Counted from the first letter of the stretch, positions 17,380 through 26,377 are shown. The stretch is 64,000 nt of DNA from Bacillota bacterium (GCA_021769885.1 JAETSA010000004.1:1-64000); one strand, 5' to 3'. The notes: generated from the sequence alone by a model not told the origin. Numbers and translations are program-made.

Positions 17380-18120
17380 TTATTCTTCGTAATAGACCTT
17401 GTGTAAATATAAGCCGTGCGCAGGCGCGGTCACGCCCGCACGCGTACGGTCGCAGCTCGACAAAATCTGCGGAATCGACCCGACAGCAATTTTGCCGCAC
17501 TGCACATCCAACAGTGTGCCGACCATAATACGCACCATATTATAGAGAAAGCCGTCCCCCGTCACACGAATCTCTACCAAATTGCCGTTTCTTGTGACGG
17601 TACATTCACGGATTTCGCGAACTTTGTCTTCCACATCACTTTTCGATGCGCAAAATGCCGAAAAATCGTGTGTACCGAGAAAGCTCTGCGCTTGCGCGTG
17701 CAAAGCTTCAGCGTCCAACGTCCAAGGATAGTGCAGTGCACGGTTTTCGAGAAACGGATCGCGCACCGCGCGGTTTAAAATCAAATACCGATAGGATTTG
17801 CCTGTGCAGTCGTACCGCGCGTGAAAGTCTAGCGGCACTTCGCGTACGGACAGCACCGCAATATCCCGCGGGAGCACGGCATTCAGTGCCGTATGCAGTT
17901 TTTCGGGCGACACTTCCTTGTGCGTGCGCAGGTTACAGCAAAACATATCCGCGTGCACGTGCGCATCGGTACGGCTGCATCCCGTAATCGGCACGCGTTC
18001 CCCTAAAATCCGCTCTGCGGCATCCTGCAATCGGCTCTGCACAGTCACGGCGTTCGGCTGTACCTGCCAGCCGTGGTAATTTGTACCGTCAAAGCACAGC
18101 GTCAGCAATTCATTTTTCAA
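17380..18120 (-). CDS. truA: tRNA pseudouridine(38-40) synthase
   Basis: 246 residues, the normal TruA length. The N-terminus LCFDGTNYHGWQVQPNAVTV and the later DFHARYDCTGKSYRYLI and GDGFLYNMVRIMVGTL are family blocks. The catalytic aspartate lies in CSRTDAHVHADMF; most TruA proteins have a glycine where this one has the first histidine of HVH. It converts uridine to pseudouridine at positions 38-40 in the anticodon arm of tRNAs. It follows ecfT at a distance of one base, the standard ecfA1-ecfA2-ecfT-truA arrangement of Firmicutes, so translational coupling is likely. Confidence 0.95.
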   Translation of the reverse strand: MKNELLTLCFDGTNYHGWQVQPNAVTVQSRLQDAAERILGERVPITGCSRTDAHVHADMFCCNLRTHKEVSPEKLHTALNAVLPRDIAVLSVREVPLDFHARYDCTGKSYRYLILNRAVRDPFLENRALHYPWTLDAEALHAQAQSFLGTHDFSAFCASKSDVEDKVREIRECTVTRNGNLVEIRVTGDGFLYNMVRIMVGTLLDVQCGKIAVGSIPQILSSCDRTRAGVTAPAHGLYLHKVYYEE

Positions 18121-18121
18121 A

Positions 18122-18937
18122 TCAAATCACCGCCGCTACAAAATGGTTGGAAATAAATATGCCTGCCACGCATACCGCCGTAATGGCAAAAGTAATATAA
18201 TCGCGTGCCCGAAGGCGCATCACACGAAGCCGTGTGCGACCTTCGCCGCCGCGGTAGCAACGGCACTCCATCGCAAACGCCAAATCATAAGCACGTGTAA
18301 ACGCGTTGACAAACAGCGGAATAAACACAGGCACAAGCGCCTTGCCGCGCTGTATGATACTGCCCGTGTCGAGTTCTGCGCCGCGTGCTTTTTGCGCGGA
18401 CATAATTTTGTCAACCTCATCAATCAAGGTAGGAATAAAGCGCAGGGCAATCGTCATCATCATCGCAATAGAATGCACATTGATTTTGAACACCTTCAGC
18501 GGCGAAAACAGCCGTTCAATCGCATCCGTTAGGAGCGTCGGCGAGGTGGTATAGGTCAGCATAGAGCTTGCCGCCACGAGTGCCACTATGCGGATGGTCG
18601 TAAAAACGGCCATAAAAATGCCGTACGTGGTCAACTTGAATTTGCCGAGCTCCAAAAGCACCGTGCCGTCGGTATTGTAAAAAATCTGCAAAACAGAGGT
18701 GATTAAAACGATGATGACAATCGGCTTTAAGCTTTTTAAAAGCATTTTGAGGGAGATTTTGGAAAGCAGAATTGCCGCAATCAAATACGCCGCCATAATG
18801 CCGAGGGATACAAAATTTTTGCACACAAAAATCATAACGATGTAGACAAAGGTCAGCACCAGCTTTGCGCGCGGGTCAAGCTTATGGACAACAGAATTGC
18901 CGGGGAAATACTGCCCGATGGTAATATCCTTAATCAC
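18122..18937 (-). CDS. ecfT: ECF transporter transmembrane protein EcfT
   Basis: 271 residues. Five or six hydrophobic helices are visible, starting with LVLTFVYIVMIFVCKNFVSL. The two coupling helices end in the Ala-Arg-Gly motifs, seen as AQKARGAEL and the related ECRCYRGGEGRTR. EcfT joins the two ATPases to exchangeable substrate-binding S components for vitamins and metals (group II ECF transporter). No S component is encoded beside it, as expected for the shared module. Its start overlaps the end of ecfA2 by four bases. Confidence 0.95.
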   Translation of the reverse strand: MIKDITIGQYFPGNSVVHKLDPRAKLVLTFVYIVMIFVCKNFVSLGIMAAYLIAAILLSKISLKMLLKSLKPIVIIVLITSVLQIFYNTDGTVLLELGKFKLTTYGIFMAVFTTIRIVALVAASSMLTYTTSPTLLTDAIERLFSPLKVFKINVHSIAMMMTIALRFIPTLIDEVDKIMSAQKARGAELDTGSIIQRGKALVPVFIPLFVNAFTRAYDLAFAMECRCYRGGEGRTRLRVMRLRARDYITFAITAVCVAGIFISNHFVAAVI

Positions 18938-19800
18938 TGCGCCCGCCCCCTTTCCTGCATCAAACGCAACAGCTCGCGCTTCGCTTCGGGGAGTGTGTAA
19001 ATGTCGGTGCGCACATCGACGCCCGCCGCTTTCAGCCGCAAAAATACACGTGTAAGCTGCGGCACATCCAAACCGACAGACACGAGCTTTTCAGCACTTT
19101 TGAAAACCTCGCCGACCGTACCTGTAAGCACGGGTGCACCGTTTTGCATCACCACGACCTTTGACGCGATTTCGGCGATATCGTCCATACTATGGGAAAC
19201 AATAATCACCGTTTTTCCTGTAGAAAGTCGATAATTTTCAATCATTCCCAACACACGTGCCCTGCCGCGCGGGTCAAGCCCTGCGGCGGGTTCATCTAAA
19301 ATCAGGATTTCAGGCTCCATTGCCATCACGCCGGCTATGGCGACACGGCGTTTTTCGCCGCCCGACAAATCAAAGGGCGATTTTTCCATCCACTCTTTTT
19401 TGATGCCGACAAATTCCGCCGCACGCAGGACGTGCTCCCGAATTTCGGCATCGGTTAGCCCCATATTGCGCGGGCCGAACGAAATATCTTTATAAACCGT
19501 GCTTTCAAACAGCTGATATTCGGGATACTGAAAGCAAAGCCCGACCTTGAAGCGCGCGGCGCGGGTTGCCGACTTTGACGCGTGAATATCCTCGCCGTTC
19601 AACAGCACTTTGCCCTCTGTCGGCTTCAAAAGCCCGTTCAAATGCTGTACGAGCGTGCTTTTGCCCGAGCCTGTATGCCCGATAATGCCGACAAGCTCGC
19701 CTTTTTCTACGGAAAGATTGACATCTTGCAGTGCCGCAATACGAAACGGCGTGCCCTCCCCGTAAATATATGTAAGATTTTGCGTTTCAAGCAGTGCCAT
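18934..19800 (-). CDS. ecfA2: ECF transporter ATPase EcfA2
   Basis: About 288 residues from ATG 19800, chosen because GGAG is 9 bases upstream. The Walker A is GHTGSGKSTL, the Q-loop FQYPEYQLFE, the signature LSGGEKRR, the Walker B LILDEPAAGLDP, and the switch histidine is in VSHSMDDI. The GEGTPFRIAALQDV and FQYPEYQLFE segments and the downstream position are typical of EcfA2 (A'). It pairs with EcfA1 to power vitamin/metal uptake with EcfT. Its start codon lies just before the ecfA1 stop, so the two are translationally coupled. Confidence 0.95.
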   Translation of the reverse strand: MALLETQNLTYIYGEGTPFRIAALQDVNLSVEKGELVGIIGHTGSGKSTLVQHLNGLLKPTEGKVLLNGEDIHASKSATRAARFKVGLCFQYPEYQLFESTVYKDISFGPRNMGLTDAEIREHVLRAAEFVGIKKEWMEKSPFDLSGGEKRRVAIAGVMAMEPEILILDEPAAGLDPRGRARVLGMIENYRLSTGKTVIIVSHSMDDIAEIASKVVVMQNGAPVLTGTVGEVFKSAEKLVSVGLDVPQLTRVFLRLKAAGVDVRTDIYTLPEAKRELLRLMQERGRAQ

Positions 19801-19801
19801 T

Positions 19802-20659
19802 TTAAGCATCTCCGAGCAATTCTAAAATATTGTCCGCCAATGCGTCAGCGGTGAGCACACCGTCGCGTATCGGTATCCCGTTCGCGCGCAATTCCGCCGC
19901 AAGTGCCGCCGCCTTCGGCACATCCAAGCCGATTTTTTTGAGCAATTCCGCTTTGGAGAATACCGCCTGCGGCGTGCCGTCCAACAAAATTTTTGCGTTA
20001 TCCATCACGACCACGCGGTCAGCCGTCGCGGCTTCTTCCATAAAATGCGTAATAAATACAACGGTCATCCCGCGCTCGCGATTCAAGCGGCGCACGGTAT
20101 CCATAACCTCTTTTCGACCCTTTGGGTCGAGCATCGCGGTCGGCTCGTCGAGCACGATACATTCGGGCAGCATTGCAATCATACCCGCAATCGCAACGCG
20201 CTGTTTCTGCCCGCCCGACAGCTTATGCGGCTCGTGATGACGGTATTCATACATCCCGACCGCTTTCAGCGCATCGTCCACGCGGCGGCGAAGCTCGTCC
20301 GGCGGGACACCCAGATTCTCAGGACCGAACGCGACATCCTCTTCCACAATGGACGCGACAATCTGATTGTCGGGATTTTGAAAGACCACACCCACGGTGC
20401 GGCGGATATCATAAGACAGCGACTCGTCGGCGGTATCCATACCGTCTACCAGCACGCGCCCGCTTTCGGGAATCAAAATGGAATTGGAAAGCTTTGCAAG
20501 TGTCGATTTTCCCGACCCGTTATGCCCCAATACAGCAACAAAATCGCCTTTTTTAATATTTAAACTGACGTTCTCGACACAAAGCGGCAGAGGCTTTTCC
20601 GACTCGTCCGCTTCGTAGCGAAAAGATACATTTTGAAATTCAATGATGTTTTCAGACAT
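19802..20659 (-). CDS. ecfA1: ECF transporter ATPase EcfA1
   Basis: 285 residues from ATG 20659; the ATG shares a base with the stop of the upstream methyltransferase gene (TAATG). The ATPase motifs are GHNGSGKSTL (Walker A), FQNPDNQIVAS (Q-loop, typical of EcfA1), LSGGQKQR (signature), CIVLDEPTAMLDP (Walker B) and ITHFMEEA (switch His). A C-terminal 60-residue domain follows. It forms the ATPase heterodimer with EcfA2. Coupling by start/stop overlap to genes on both sides shows one polycistronic message. Confidence 0.95.
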   Translation of the reverse strand: MSENIIEFQNVSFRYEADESEKPLPLCVENVSLNIKKGDFVAVLGHNGSGKSTLAKLSNSILIPESGRVLVDGMDTADESLSYDIRRTVGVVFQNPDNQIVASIVEEDVAFGPENLGVPPDELRRRVDDALKAVGMYEYRHHEPHKLSGGQKQRVAIAGMIAMLPECIVLDEPTAMLDPKGRKEVMDTVRRLNRERGMTVVFITHFMEEAATADRVVVMDNAKILLDGTPQAVFSKAELLKKIGLDVPKAAALAAELRANGIPIRDGVLTADALADNILELLGDA

Positions 20660-21531
20660 TATGCATTTTCCTTTGTCCAAATCGCGGTTGCACCGCACGG
20701 CAGCAGCAGTCCCGAAGCCTGCACGGGCAGTCCGATTTCTTCGCTTTTAACCGAACCGCCGAATTTCGGCACGATAAGCGCACCCAAAATATACTGCATC
20801 ACAGCAGGGGAAAGCCCTGCGGTATAGGAATTGATCAGCACCGCTATGGGCGCATCCGACAGCACCTCGGCGCACAGCTCCACAAAATGATAAATCTCAT
20901 TTTCAAGCTTCCACACCTCGCCGCCCGGTCCTCTGCCGTAAGACGGCGGGTCCATAATTAAGATATCGTAACGATTGCCGCGGCGGATTTCACGCTGTAC
21001 AAATTTAATACAGTCATCTACAATCCAGCGCACGGGGCGGTCAGCAACACCCGAGGACAGCGCATTTTCTTTCGCCCACTGCACCATTCCCTTTGAGGCA
21101 TCCACGTGCACGACCTGCGCACCTGCTTTTAATGCAGACACCGTCGCCGCACCTGTGTAGCCAAACAGATTCAGCACCTTGACAGGGCGGTTCGCCGTAC
21201 GGATTTTTTCCGAAACATAATCCCAATTGACCGCCTGCTCGGGAAATACACCCGTGTGCTTAAAGCCCATGGTTTTCACGTTAAAGCGCAAATCGCGGTA
21301 CCCGATTTCCCAGCGGTCGGGAATGCGCGAGCGCACCTCCCACTTGCCGCCGCCCGTATTGGAACGGTGATAGACCGCGTCCGCCTTGCGCCACAGCGGA
21401 TGGGTTTTCGGCGTTTGCCACACGACCTGCGGATCGGGGCGAATGAGTGTCACATTGCCCCAACGCTCCAGCCGTTCGCCGCCTGAGCAATCTAACAGCT
21501 GATATTCCTGCCAATCCGATGAAAAACGCAT
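20659..21531 (-). CDS. Class I SAM-dependent methyltransferase, RlmI/RlmK-like
   Basis: 290 residues. The SAM loop is VLNLFGYTGAATVSALKAGA, the acidic loop VHVDASKGMVQWAKEN, and the catalytic-type motif is ILIMDPPSYGRG (DPPS, as in N/C-methylating rRNA enzymes of the RlmK/RlmI group). A strand-rich N-terminus is seen but no clear PUA domain. It probably methylates rRNA; the position cannot be stated. Its ATG shares a base with the glmM stop (TAATG), and its own stop shares a base with the ecfA1 start, so it is firmly embedded in the operon. Confidence 0.87.
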   Translation of the reverse strand: MRFSSDWQEYQLLDCSGGERLERWGNVTLIRPDPQVVWQTPKTHPLWRKADAVYHRSNTGGGKWEVRSRIPDRWEIGYRDLRFNVKTMGFKHTGVFPEQAVNWDYVSEKIRTANRPVKVLNLFGYTGAATVSALKAGAQVVHVDASKGMVQWAKENALSSGVADRPVRWIVDDCIKFVQREIRRGNRYDILIMDPPSYGRGPGGEVWKLENEIYHFVELCAEVLSDAPIAVLINSYTAGLSPAVMQYILGALIVPKFGGSVKSEEIGLPVQASGLLLPCGATAIWTKENA

Positions 21532-22880
21532 TATACTAACCTTTCCCGAACGACCTCGGCAATGGATTCACCGAGCTCCTGAATCTTCTTTTCGTCCTTG
21601 CCCTCGAGCATCACGCGGACAAGCGGTTCCGTACCCGACACACGCACAAGCACGCGCCCGCTGTCGCCCAATTCCTCCTCGGCACGGGCGATGGCGTGTT
21701 TGATTTCCAGATCGCTTGTAAAACGTACTCTGCCGTATTTGGACACCCGCACATTGATGAGCACCTGTGGGTAAATTTCCATTTCTTCCGCCAAAGTCTT
21801 TAAGGTCTTGCCTGTATTCTTTAAAACCTTCAAAAGCTGAATGGCGGACAACTGCCCGTCGCCTGTGGTGGCGTAATCCAGGAAAATGATGTGACCCGAC
21901 TGCTCGCCGCCGATAGAATACCCGTTTTCAAGCATATTTTCAAGCACATAGCGGTCACCGACCTTGGTGCGTTCACAGTGAATGCCTTCCGCTTCGCAGA
22001 ATTTGAAAAAGCCCATATTGCTCATCACGGTGACAACGGCGGTATCCTTTGTGAGCATCCCGTTTGCTTTCATATATTTCGCGCAGACCGCGATTGCTTG
22101 GTCGCCGTCCACCACATTGCCTGTATGGTCAACGGCAAGCATTCTGTCAGCGTCGCCGTCGAAAGCGAAACCGAGGTCACAGCCGTTTTCCACAACACAT
22201 TTTTGCAGTGCTTCCATATGCGTAGAGCCGCAGTCTTTGTTGATATTGACGCCGTCCGGGCTGTCACCAATGACGACACATTCCGCACCCAAGGCTTCAA
22301 ACACGGTTTTTGCAGAAACGCTGGACGAGCCGTTGGCACAGTCCAATGCGATTTTCAAGCCGTCGCAGCGCGTATCCGTGGTGGAAAGCAAATACTTTAT
22401 ATAATCCTCTACCGCGTGTTCTGCGCGCAGCACTCTGCCGACATCGCCGCCAACCATCACAGGCGGCACTTTGGCTTCATCCAAAATAATGGCTTCAATC
22501 TCATTTTCCAAAGCATCGGGCAGTTTATAGCCCGTGGACTGGAAAATTTTAATGCCGTTGTATTCGCAGGGGTTATGCGAGGCGGAAATCATCACGCCCG
22601 CATCATAGCCGTATTCCTTCACAAGATATGCCACTGCAGGGGTCGGCACAACGCCCAAAAGCAACACATCCGCACCGACAGAGCAAAGCCCCGCCGTGAT
22701 AGCGGATTCGAGCATCTCGCCCGAAGCACGGGTATCCATACCGATAAGCACTCTCGGACGGTGCGATAAATTCTCTGTCAGCACCATTGCCGCCGCACGG
22801 CCGATCTGCATTGCCAATTCACAGGTGATTTCTTTATTTGCGACGCCGCGTGCGCCGTCTGTACCGAATAATCTGCCCAT
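21531..22880 (-). CDS. glmM: Phosphoglucosamine mutase
   Basis: 449 residues, the standard GlmM length, with AAGGAG before the ATG. The N-terminus GRLFGTDGARGVAN, the phosphoserine loop VMISASHNPCEYNGIK, the metal loop FAFDGDADRML and the C-terminal phosphate-binding RVSGTEPLVRVM are all intact. It interconverts glucosamine-6-phosphate and glucosamine-1-phosphate for UDP-GlcNAc and thus peptidoglycan. It starts 12 bases after ruvB and overlaps the next gene by one base. Confidence 0.97.
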   Translation of the reverse strand: MGRLFGTDGARGVANKEITCELAMQIGRAAAMVLTENLSHRPRVLIGMDTRASGEMLESAITAGLCSVGADVLLLGVVPTPAVAYLVKEYGYDAGVMISASHNPCEYNGIKIFQSTGYKLPDALENEIEAIILDEAKVPPVMVGGDVGRVLRAEHAVEDYIKYLLSTTDTRCDGLKIALDCANGSSSVSAKTVFEALGAECVVIGDSPDGVNINKDCGSTHMEALQKCVVENGCDLGFAFDGDADRMLAVDHTGNVVDGDQAIAVCAKYMKANGMLTKDTAVVTVMSNMGFFKFCEAEGIHCERTKVGDRYVLENMLENGYSIGGEQSGHIIFLDYATTGDGQLSAIQLLKVLKNTGKTLKTLAEEMEIYPQVLINVRVSKYGRVRFTSDLEIKHAIARAEEELGDSGRVLVRVSGTEPLVRVMLEGKDEKKIQELGESIAEVVRERLV

Positions 22881-22892
22881 TGTAAATCTCCT

Positions 22893-23921
22893 TTACATAT
22901 CTAATTGCTGCTGCCCCTGCATCGGGATGCCGAGATGTTTGTACGCCAGCGGTGTCACCACACGCCCGCGCGGGGTTTTCGATAAAAAGCCGATTTGCAT
23001 CAAATACGGCTCATATACATCTTCAATGGTAACCGCTTCTTCACCGATGGTCGCGGCAATCGTTTCCAAGCCCACGGGGCCGCCGTTGTAATTTTTAATC
23101 ATCGAGGTGAGAAGCAAACGGTCAATGAGGTCCAGCCCCAGCGGGTCGATTTCCATTCTGCCGAGCGCGATTTTGGCGGTGTCCTCCGTAATCACGCCGT
23201 CCGCCATCACTTCGGCAAAATCGCGTGCGCGTTTCAAAAGGCGGTTCGCAATACGCGGCGTCCCGCGCGAACGCGAGGCGATTTCCAACGCGCCCGTATC
23301 GTCAATGGCTATCCCGAGAATCCCCGCACTGCGCTTGACAATCTGTGAAAGCTGTTCGGGGGTATACATCTCCAAACGCGCAATCACGCCGAATCGGTCG
23401 CGCAGGGGTGCGGTCAGCTGACCTGCGCGTGTCGTCGCACCGACCAACGTAAACTTCGGCAAATCCAACCGAATGGAACGCGCGGAAGGCCCTTTGCCGA
23501 TGATGATATCGAGGGCATTGTCCTCCATTGCAGGATACAAAACCTCTTCCACACTGCGCGACAGGCGGTGAATTTCATCGATAAACAGCACGTCGCCGTC
23601 GTTGAGATTCGTGAGCAGTGCCGCAAGGTCGCCCGGTTTTTCAATCGCAGGTCCTGAGGTCACGCGCATCTGTACGTTCATTTCATTGGCAATGATGCCT
23701 GCAAGCGTGGTTTTGCCCAAGCCCGGCGGGCCGTATAAGAGCACGTGGTCTAACTGCTCGCCGCGCCCTTTTGCCGCTTCGATATAGATTTTTAAGTTTT
23801 CCTTTGCCTTTTCCTGCCCGATGTAATCGTTTAAGGTTTTCGGGCGCAGAGAGATTTCCAAATCGCTGTCGCTTTCATTGAAATCGGGCGAAATGATGCG
23901 GTTTTCGTTATCAAAATCCAT
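22893..23921 (-). CDS. ruvB: Holliday junction branch migration ATPase RuvB
   Basis: 342 residues. The N-terminal segment [20 protein letters not shown] is the family signature. AAA+ motifs are [11 protein letters not shown] (Walker A), LFIDEIHRL (Walker B) and [18 protein letters not shown] (sensor 1/arginine finger). The C-terminal winged helix ends with [14 protein letters not shown]. RuvB drives branch migration on RuvA-bound Holliday junctions during recombinational repair. It lies 3 bases after ruvA. Confidence 0.98.
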   Translation of the reverse strand: MDFDNENRIISPDFNESDSDLEISLRPKTLNDYIGQEKAKENLKIYIEAAKGRGEQLDHVLLYGPPGLGKTTLAGIIANEMNVQMRVTSGPAIEKPGDLAALLTNLNDGDVLFIDEIHRLSRSVEEVLYPAMEDNALDIIIGKGPSARSIRLDLPKFTLVGATTRAGQLTAPLRDRFGVIARLEMYTPEQLSQIVKRSAGILGIAIDDTGALEIASRSRGTPRIANRLLKRARDFAEVMADGVITEDTAKIALGRMEIDPLGLDLIDRLLLTSMIKNYNGGPVGLETIAATIGEEAVTIEDVYEPYLMQIGFLSKTPRGRVVTPLAYKHLGIPMQGQQQLDM

Positions 23922-23924
23922 CGC

Positions 23925-24533
23925 TTACACCTGCCTTGAAAGGGTTTTGAGCGCCTGCCGGATTAAATCCTCAACAGGCAATGTACCGTCTAATTTGGAT
24001 ACGGCTACCGCCGCTTCGCTTTGTGAATACCCGAGCATCACGAGCGCACTGACCGCCTCTGCGGCATTGCCGTCAGATGCGGCAAGCCCAGCGGCTTCGA
24101 TTTCGGGGGTGGCGGCAGGCATTTCCAAGCCCTTTGCCAGTTTATCCTTTAATTCGAGCACCACGCGCTGTGCAAGCTTTGGCCCTACGCCCTGCGCTTT
24201 GGTAATCGCTTTGCTGTCGCCTGTGGCAAGGCTTAAAGCGAGCTTTTCGGGCGTCAGCTCCGAAAGAATCGACAGTGCCGCTTTCGGTCCGACGCCGGAC
24301 ACGGAAATCAGCAGCTTAAAGCACTCCAGCTCCTGCTCTGTGTAAAAACCGAACAAATCGAGTGCATCCTCGCGGACATTCAAATAGGTATACAGCGTCG
24401 CAAGACTTCCCTTTTCGCCGATTTTTTTCAGCGTGGTGAGCGTGGTACTGCATTTGAACGCAACGCCGCCCGTTTCAATGGCAACAGACTGTGTATCGAA
24501 ATACACAACCTTGCCCGTAATGGAATAAAACAT
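23925..24533 (-). CDS. ruvA: Holliday junction DNA-binding protein RuvA
   Basis: About 202 residues from ATG 24533. This start gives the family N-terminus MFYSITGKVVYF; upstream starts at 24542 and 24554 add only non-conserved residues, although no start has a strong ribosome site. Domain I is an OB fold, domain II two helix-hairpin-helix motifs (LLISVSGVGPKAAL and AITKAQGVGPKLAQRV), and domain III the flexible RuvB-binding helices (AVSALVMLGYSQSEAAVAV). It binds four-way junctions and loads RuvB. Confidence 0.95.
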   Translation of the reverse strand: MFYSITGKVVYFDTQSVAIETGGVAFKCSTTLTTLKKIGEKGSLATLYTYLNVREDALDLFGFYTEQELECFKLLISVSGVGPKAALSILSELTPEKLALSLATGDSKAITKAQGVGPKLAQRVVLELKDKLAKGLEMPAATPEIEAAGLAASDGNAAEAVSALVMLGYSQSEAAVAVSKLDGTLPVEDLIRQALKTLSRQV

Positions 24534-24614
24534 ATTTTTCACACGGCTTTGCATTCACAACACGCAAAACCGTTCCTTTCCTTGTAAAATAAGAACTCAG
24601 CGTAAAATAAGAAC

Positions 24615-25121
24615 TCATCGCAAGCCCAATTTATTTAACTTGCCCATCAGCGAACCGCTGGAATGCCCGTGACAGATTGCCATAGCCAGCGCATCGGCGG
24701 TATCGTCAGGCTTCGGGATTTTTTCGAGATTCAAAATGATGCGGGTCATTTCCTGCACCTGTTTTTTTTCGGCTCTGCCATAGCCGACCACGCTCTGCTT
24801 GACCTGCAAGGGTGTGTATTCAAAAATCTCTAAGCCGTGCTGTTGGGCGGCAAGCATCGTTACGCCGCGCGCCTGCGCCACGTCAATCACCGTTTTCGCA
24901 TTGGTGTTGTAAAACAGCTTTTCGATTGCCATCGCCTCGGGATGATGGCGTTCCATCAGCGCGCAAAGGTCGGTATAAATTATTTCCAGGCGGCGGTTGA
25001 AGGGTGTGCCTGCCTCTGTCGTAATCGCGCCGTAATCCACCACGGAAAAGCGGTTGTTTCGATAGTCCAGCACCCCGTAGCCCACAATCGCATACCCCGG
25101 GTCAATGCCTAAAATAATCAT
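24615..25121 (-). CDS. ruvC: Crossover junction endodeoxyribonuclease RuvC
   Basis: 168 residues from ATG 25121, with AAGGAC upstream; the longer frame to 25169 would start before the mapped promoter. The RNase H-like catalytic acidic residues are in ILGIDPGYAIVGYG (first Asp), MAIEKLFY (Glu) and KPDDTADALAMAICHG (C-terminal Asp pair). RuvC cuts Holliday junctions symmetrically. It is the first gene of the operon, 81 bases before ruvA, and has a promoter directly upstream. Confidence 0.97.
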   Translation of the reverse strand: MIILGIDPGYAIVGYGVLDYRNNRFSVVDYGAITTEAGTPFNRRLEIIYTDLCALMERHHPEAMAIEKLFYNTNAKTVIDVAQARGVTMLAAQQHGLEIFEYTPLQVKQSVVGYGRAEKKQVQEMTRIILNLEKIPKPDDTADALAMAICHGHSSGSLMGKLNKLGLR

Positions 25122-25142
25122 AAAAAGTCCTTTTCCACCTAT

Positions 25143-25171
25143 ATTATAGGATTCAAAAAATTTTATCACAA
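25143..25171 (-). promoter_or_regulatory. Sigma-A-type promoter for the ruvC-led operon
   Basis: On the minus strand TTGTGA (25166-25171) and TATAAT (25143-25148) are 17 bases apart. Transcription would start about 15 bases before the ruvC ribosome site. It could serve all 13 genes down to the Clp ATPase, although internal promoters cannot be excluded. No LexA-type box was recognised. Confidence 0.7.
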
Positions 25172-25307
25172 ATACAGAAAAATAGCAAGTAAACAGAGTG
25201 TAAATTCTGCGGTTCTGTGATTTGTTCCGTATGGCGAAATCTTATGCCTGTTTTGAGGTGAAACCCGCATATTGAATCTTTGCTAAAACCCCGATACATT
25301 GATTTTT

Positions 25308-25532
25308 TTATTTTTTGGGCATTTCTTTTTTTATGTTTGTAATGCCTAAAATGTAGTCGGCGGACAAATTGTAAAAACGGCACAGCTTAATTACGTGGCT
25401 TGCTTTTATTTCGTTTTTTCCCGCCTCATAACGCTGATACTGCTCCTGTTTCATTCCAATACCCTTTGCGACCTGTTCTTGCGTCAGTTCATAAAATTCG
25501 CGGATATCTTTTAGTCTTTTGGTATAATACAC
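25308..25532 (-). CDS. XRE-family helix-turn-helix regulator
   Basis: 74 residues consisting of one HTH_3 domain: RLKDIREFYELTQEQVAKGIG, then the recognition helix region KQEQYQRYEAGKNEI and ASHVIKLCRFYNLSADYILG. It has no effector domain, as usual for phage- or island-type repressors. AAAAAGGAGC precedes the start. The divergent DUF6809-like gene shares a 170-base intergenic region containing three 16-base operator-like repeats, so this protein probably controls both genes (inference). Confidence 0.88.
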   Translation of the reverse strand: MYYTKRLKDIREFYELTQEQVAKGIGMKQEQYQRYEAGKNEIKASHVIKLCRFYNLSADYILGITNIKKEMPKK

Positions 25533-25575
25533 TGCTATTTCAGCTCCTTTTTGTTTATATTCACAATTTTACAAT

Positions 25576-25650
25576 ATAACACTTCTGTTGTCTTGACTTT
25601 ATAACACTTTTGTTGTAATATAATATTTAAATTAACAACACTTCTGTTGC
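25576..25650. promoter_or_regulatory. Three operator-like repeats plus promoter for the DUF6809-like gene
   Basis: ATAACACTTCTGTTGT (25576-25591), ATAACACTTTTGTTGT (25601-25616) and ACAACACTTCTGTTGC (25635-25650) are near-identical imperfect dyads (ACAAC-N6-GTTGT). A sigma-A promoter on the plus strand, TTGACT (25593-25598), 17 bases, TAATAT (25616-25621), lies exactly across repeat 2. Repressor bound there would block polymerase. The adjacent XRE protein is the obvious candidate ligand. Confidence 0.72.
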
Positions 25651-25702
25651 AAATTAAAATTTTGATAAGATACGTCTATACAAACTGAGAAGGAGTATAA
25701 AA

Positions 25703-26005
25703 ATGATTTCTGTTTTGGAAGAATTGTATTACGGCAATATTAGTCCCGGAGACCGCGTATTGGCACACACCGAAAAAGCAAACGCCTTTCGGAAACTGCA
25801 GCACACAGCGACACCGCTTGAAGAACAGCTGATAGCCGCACTGAATGAACAGCAGTTGAAGCAATTTCACACATTTTGTGACATACAGGGCGAATTGACG
25901 CAAATGGAACAAGAGGATTTATTCATTCACGCCTTTCGTTTGGGTGCGAAAATGATGGCGGAAATCCTTTTGCCGCGCAGTAACAATTTGACTGAGAGGT
26001 TATAG
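25703..26005 (+). CDS. DUF6809-like small protein
   Basis: 100 residues with GAAGGAG before the ATG. The N-terminus SVLEELYYGNISPGDRV and a later helix EEQLIAALNEQQLKQFHTFCDIQGELTQ fit the DUF6809 family of small helical proteins common in Clostridia and their phages; assignment is from memory of the pattern. It ends with an FIHAFRLGAKMMAEIL helix. Function is unknown. Its promoter is overlapped by the three repeats described above, so it is probably repressed by the divergent XRE regulator. It may be a phage or island remnant. Confidence 0.7.
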   Translation: MISVLEELYYGNISPGDRVLAHTEKANAFRKLQHTATPLEEQLIAALNEQQLKQFHTFCDIQGELTQMEQEDLFIHAFRLGAKMMAEILLPRSNNLTERL

Positions 26006-26014
26006 GAATGTATA

Positions 26015-26310
26015 TTGTGCGTCTGCAAGGACAGCCACGAGTGCTGTCCTTACAGACGAACACAGTTCGCCCCTACGGGGTGTAGGGAACGACCTTCGTG
26101 TCGTTCCGAAAAATTCCGGCAGATTTTTTGCGGGCGATTCGTGAATCGCTCCTACAGAATTATGCTTCGCCATTGGGGTTGTACAAAATCCGACCGTGCT
26201 CGGGCGGATGAGGGCATCCGCCCCTACGGGGTTGTGCATTGCCGTAGACTTTCAGCAGATTTCACGGAACGACACGAAGGTCGTTCCCTACGATTTGTGT
26301 GCCGTCGATT
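26015..26310. repeat. Dispersed palindromic repeat cluster, copy B
   Basis: A mosaic of short inverted modules with no gene: AGGACAGCCACGAGTGCTGTCCT (two arms, 26027-26049), CCCCTACGGGG (twice, near 26070 and 26221), GGAACGACCTTCGTGTCGTTCC (26084-26105) and its inverted sister GGAACGACACGAAGGTCGTTCC (26267-26288), and GGCGATTCGTGAATCGC (near 26131). The last module family also occurs at 12313-12334. These are REP/MITE-like. They fill the space between the DUF6809-like gene and the der terminator. Confidence 0.68.
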
Positions 26311-26340
26311 TTATAAAAAAACAACTTTATAAGACAAAAT

Positions 26341-26377
26341 CCCCAACCGTTTTCCTGCGAACGGTTGGGGTGAATTT
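26341..26377. terminator. Intrinsic terminator downstream of der
   Basis: CCCCAACCGTT (26341-26351) and AACGGTTGGGG (26360-26370) form an 11-bp perfect stem. The plus strand has a T-run shortly after it; on the minus strand the run is weaker. It lies 40 bases beyond the der stop and probably serves der as well as plus-strand readthrough from the repeat cluster. Confidence 0.7.
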
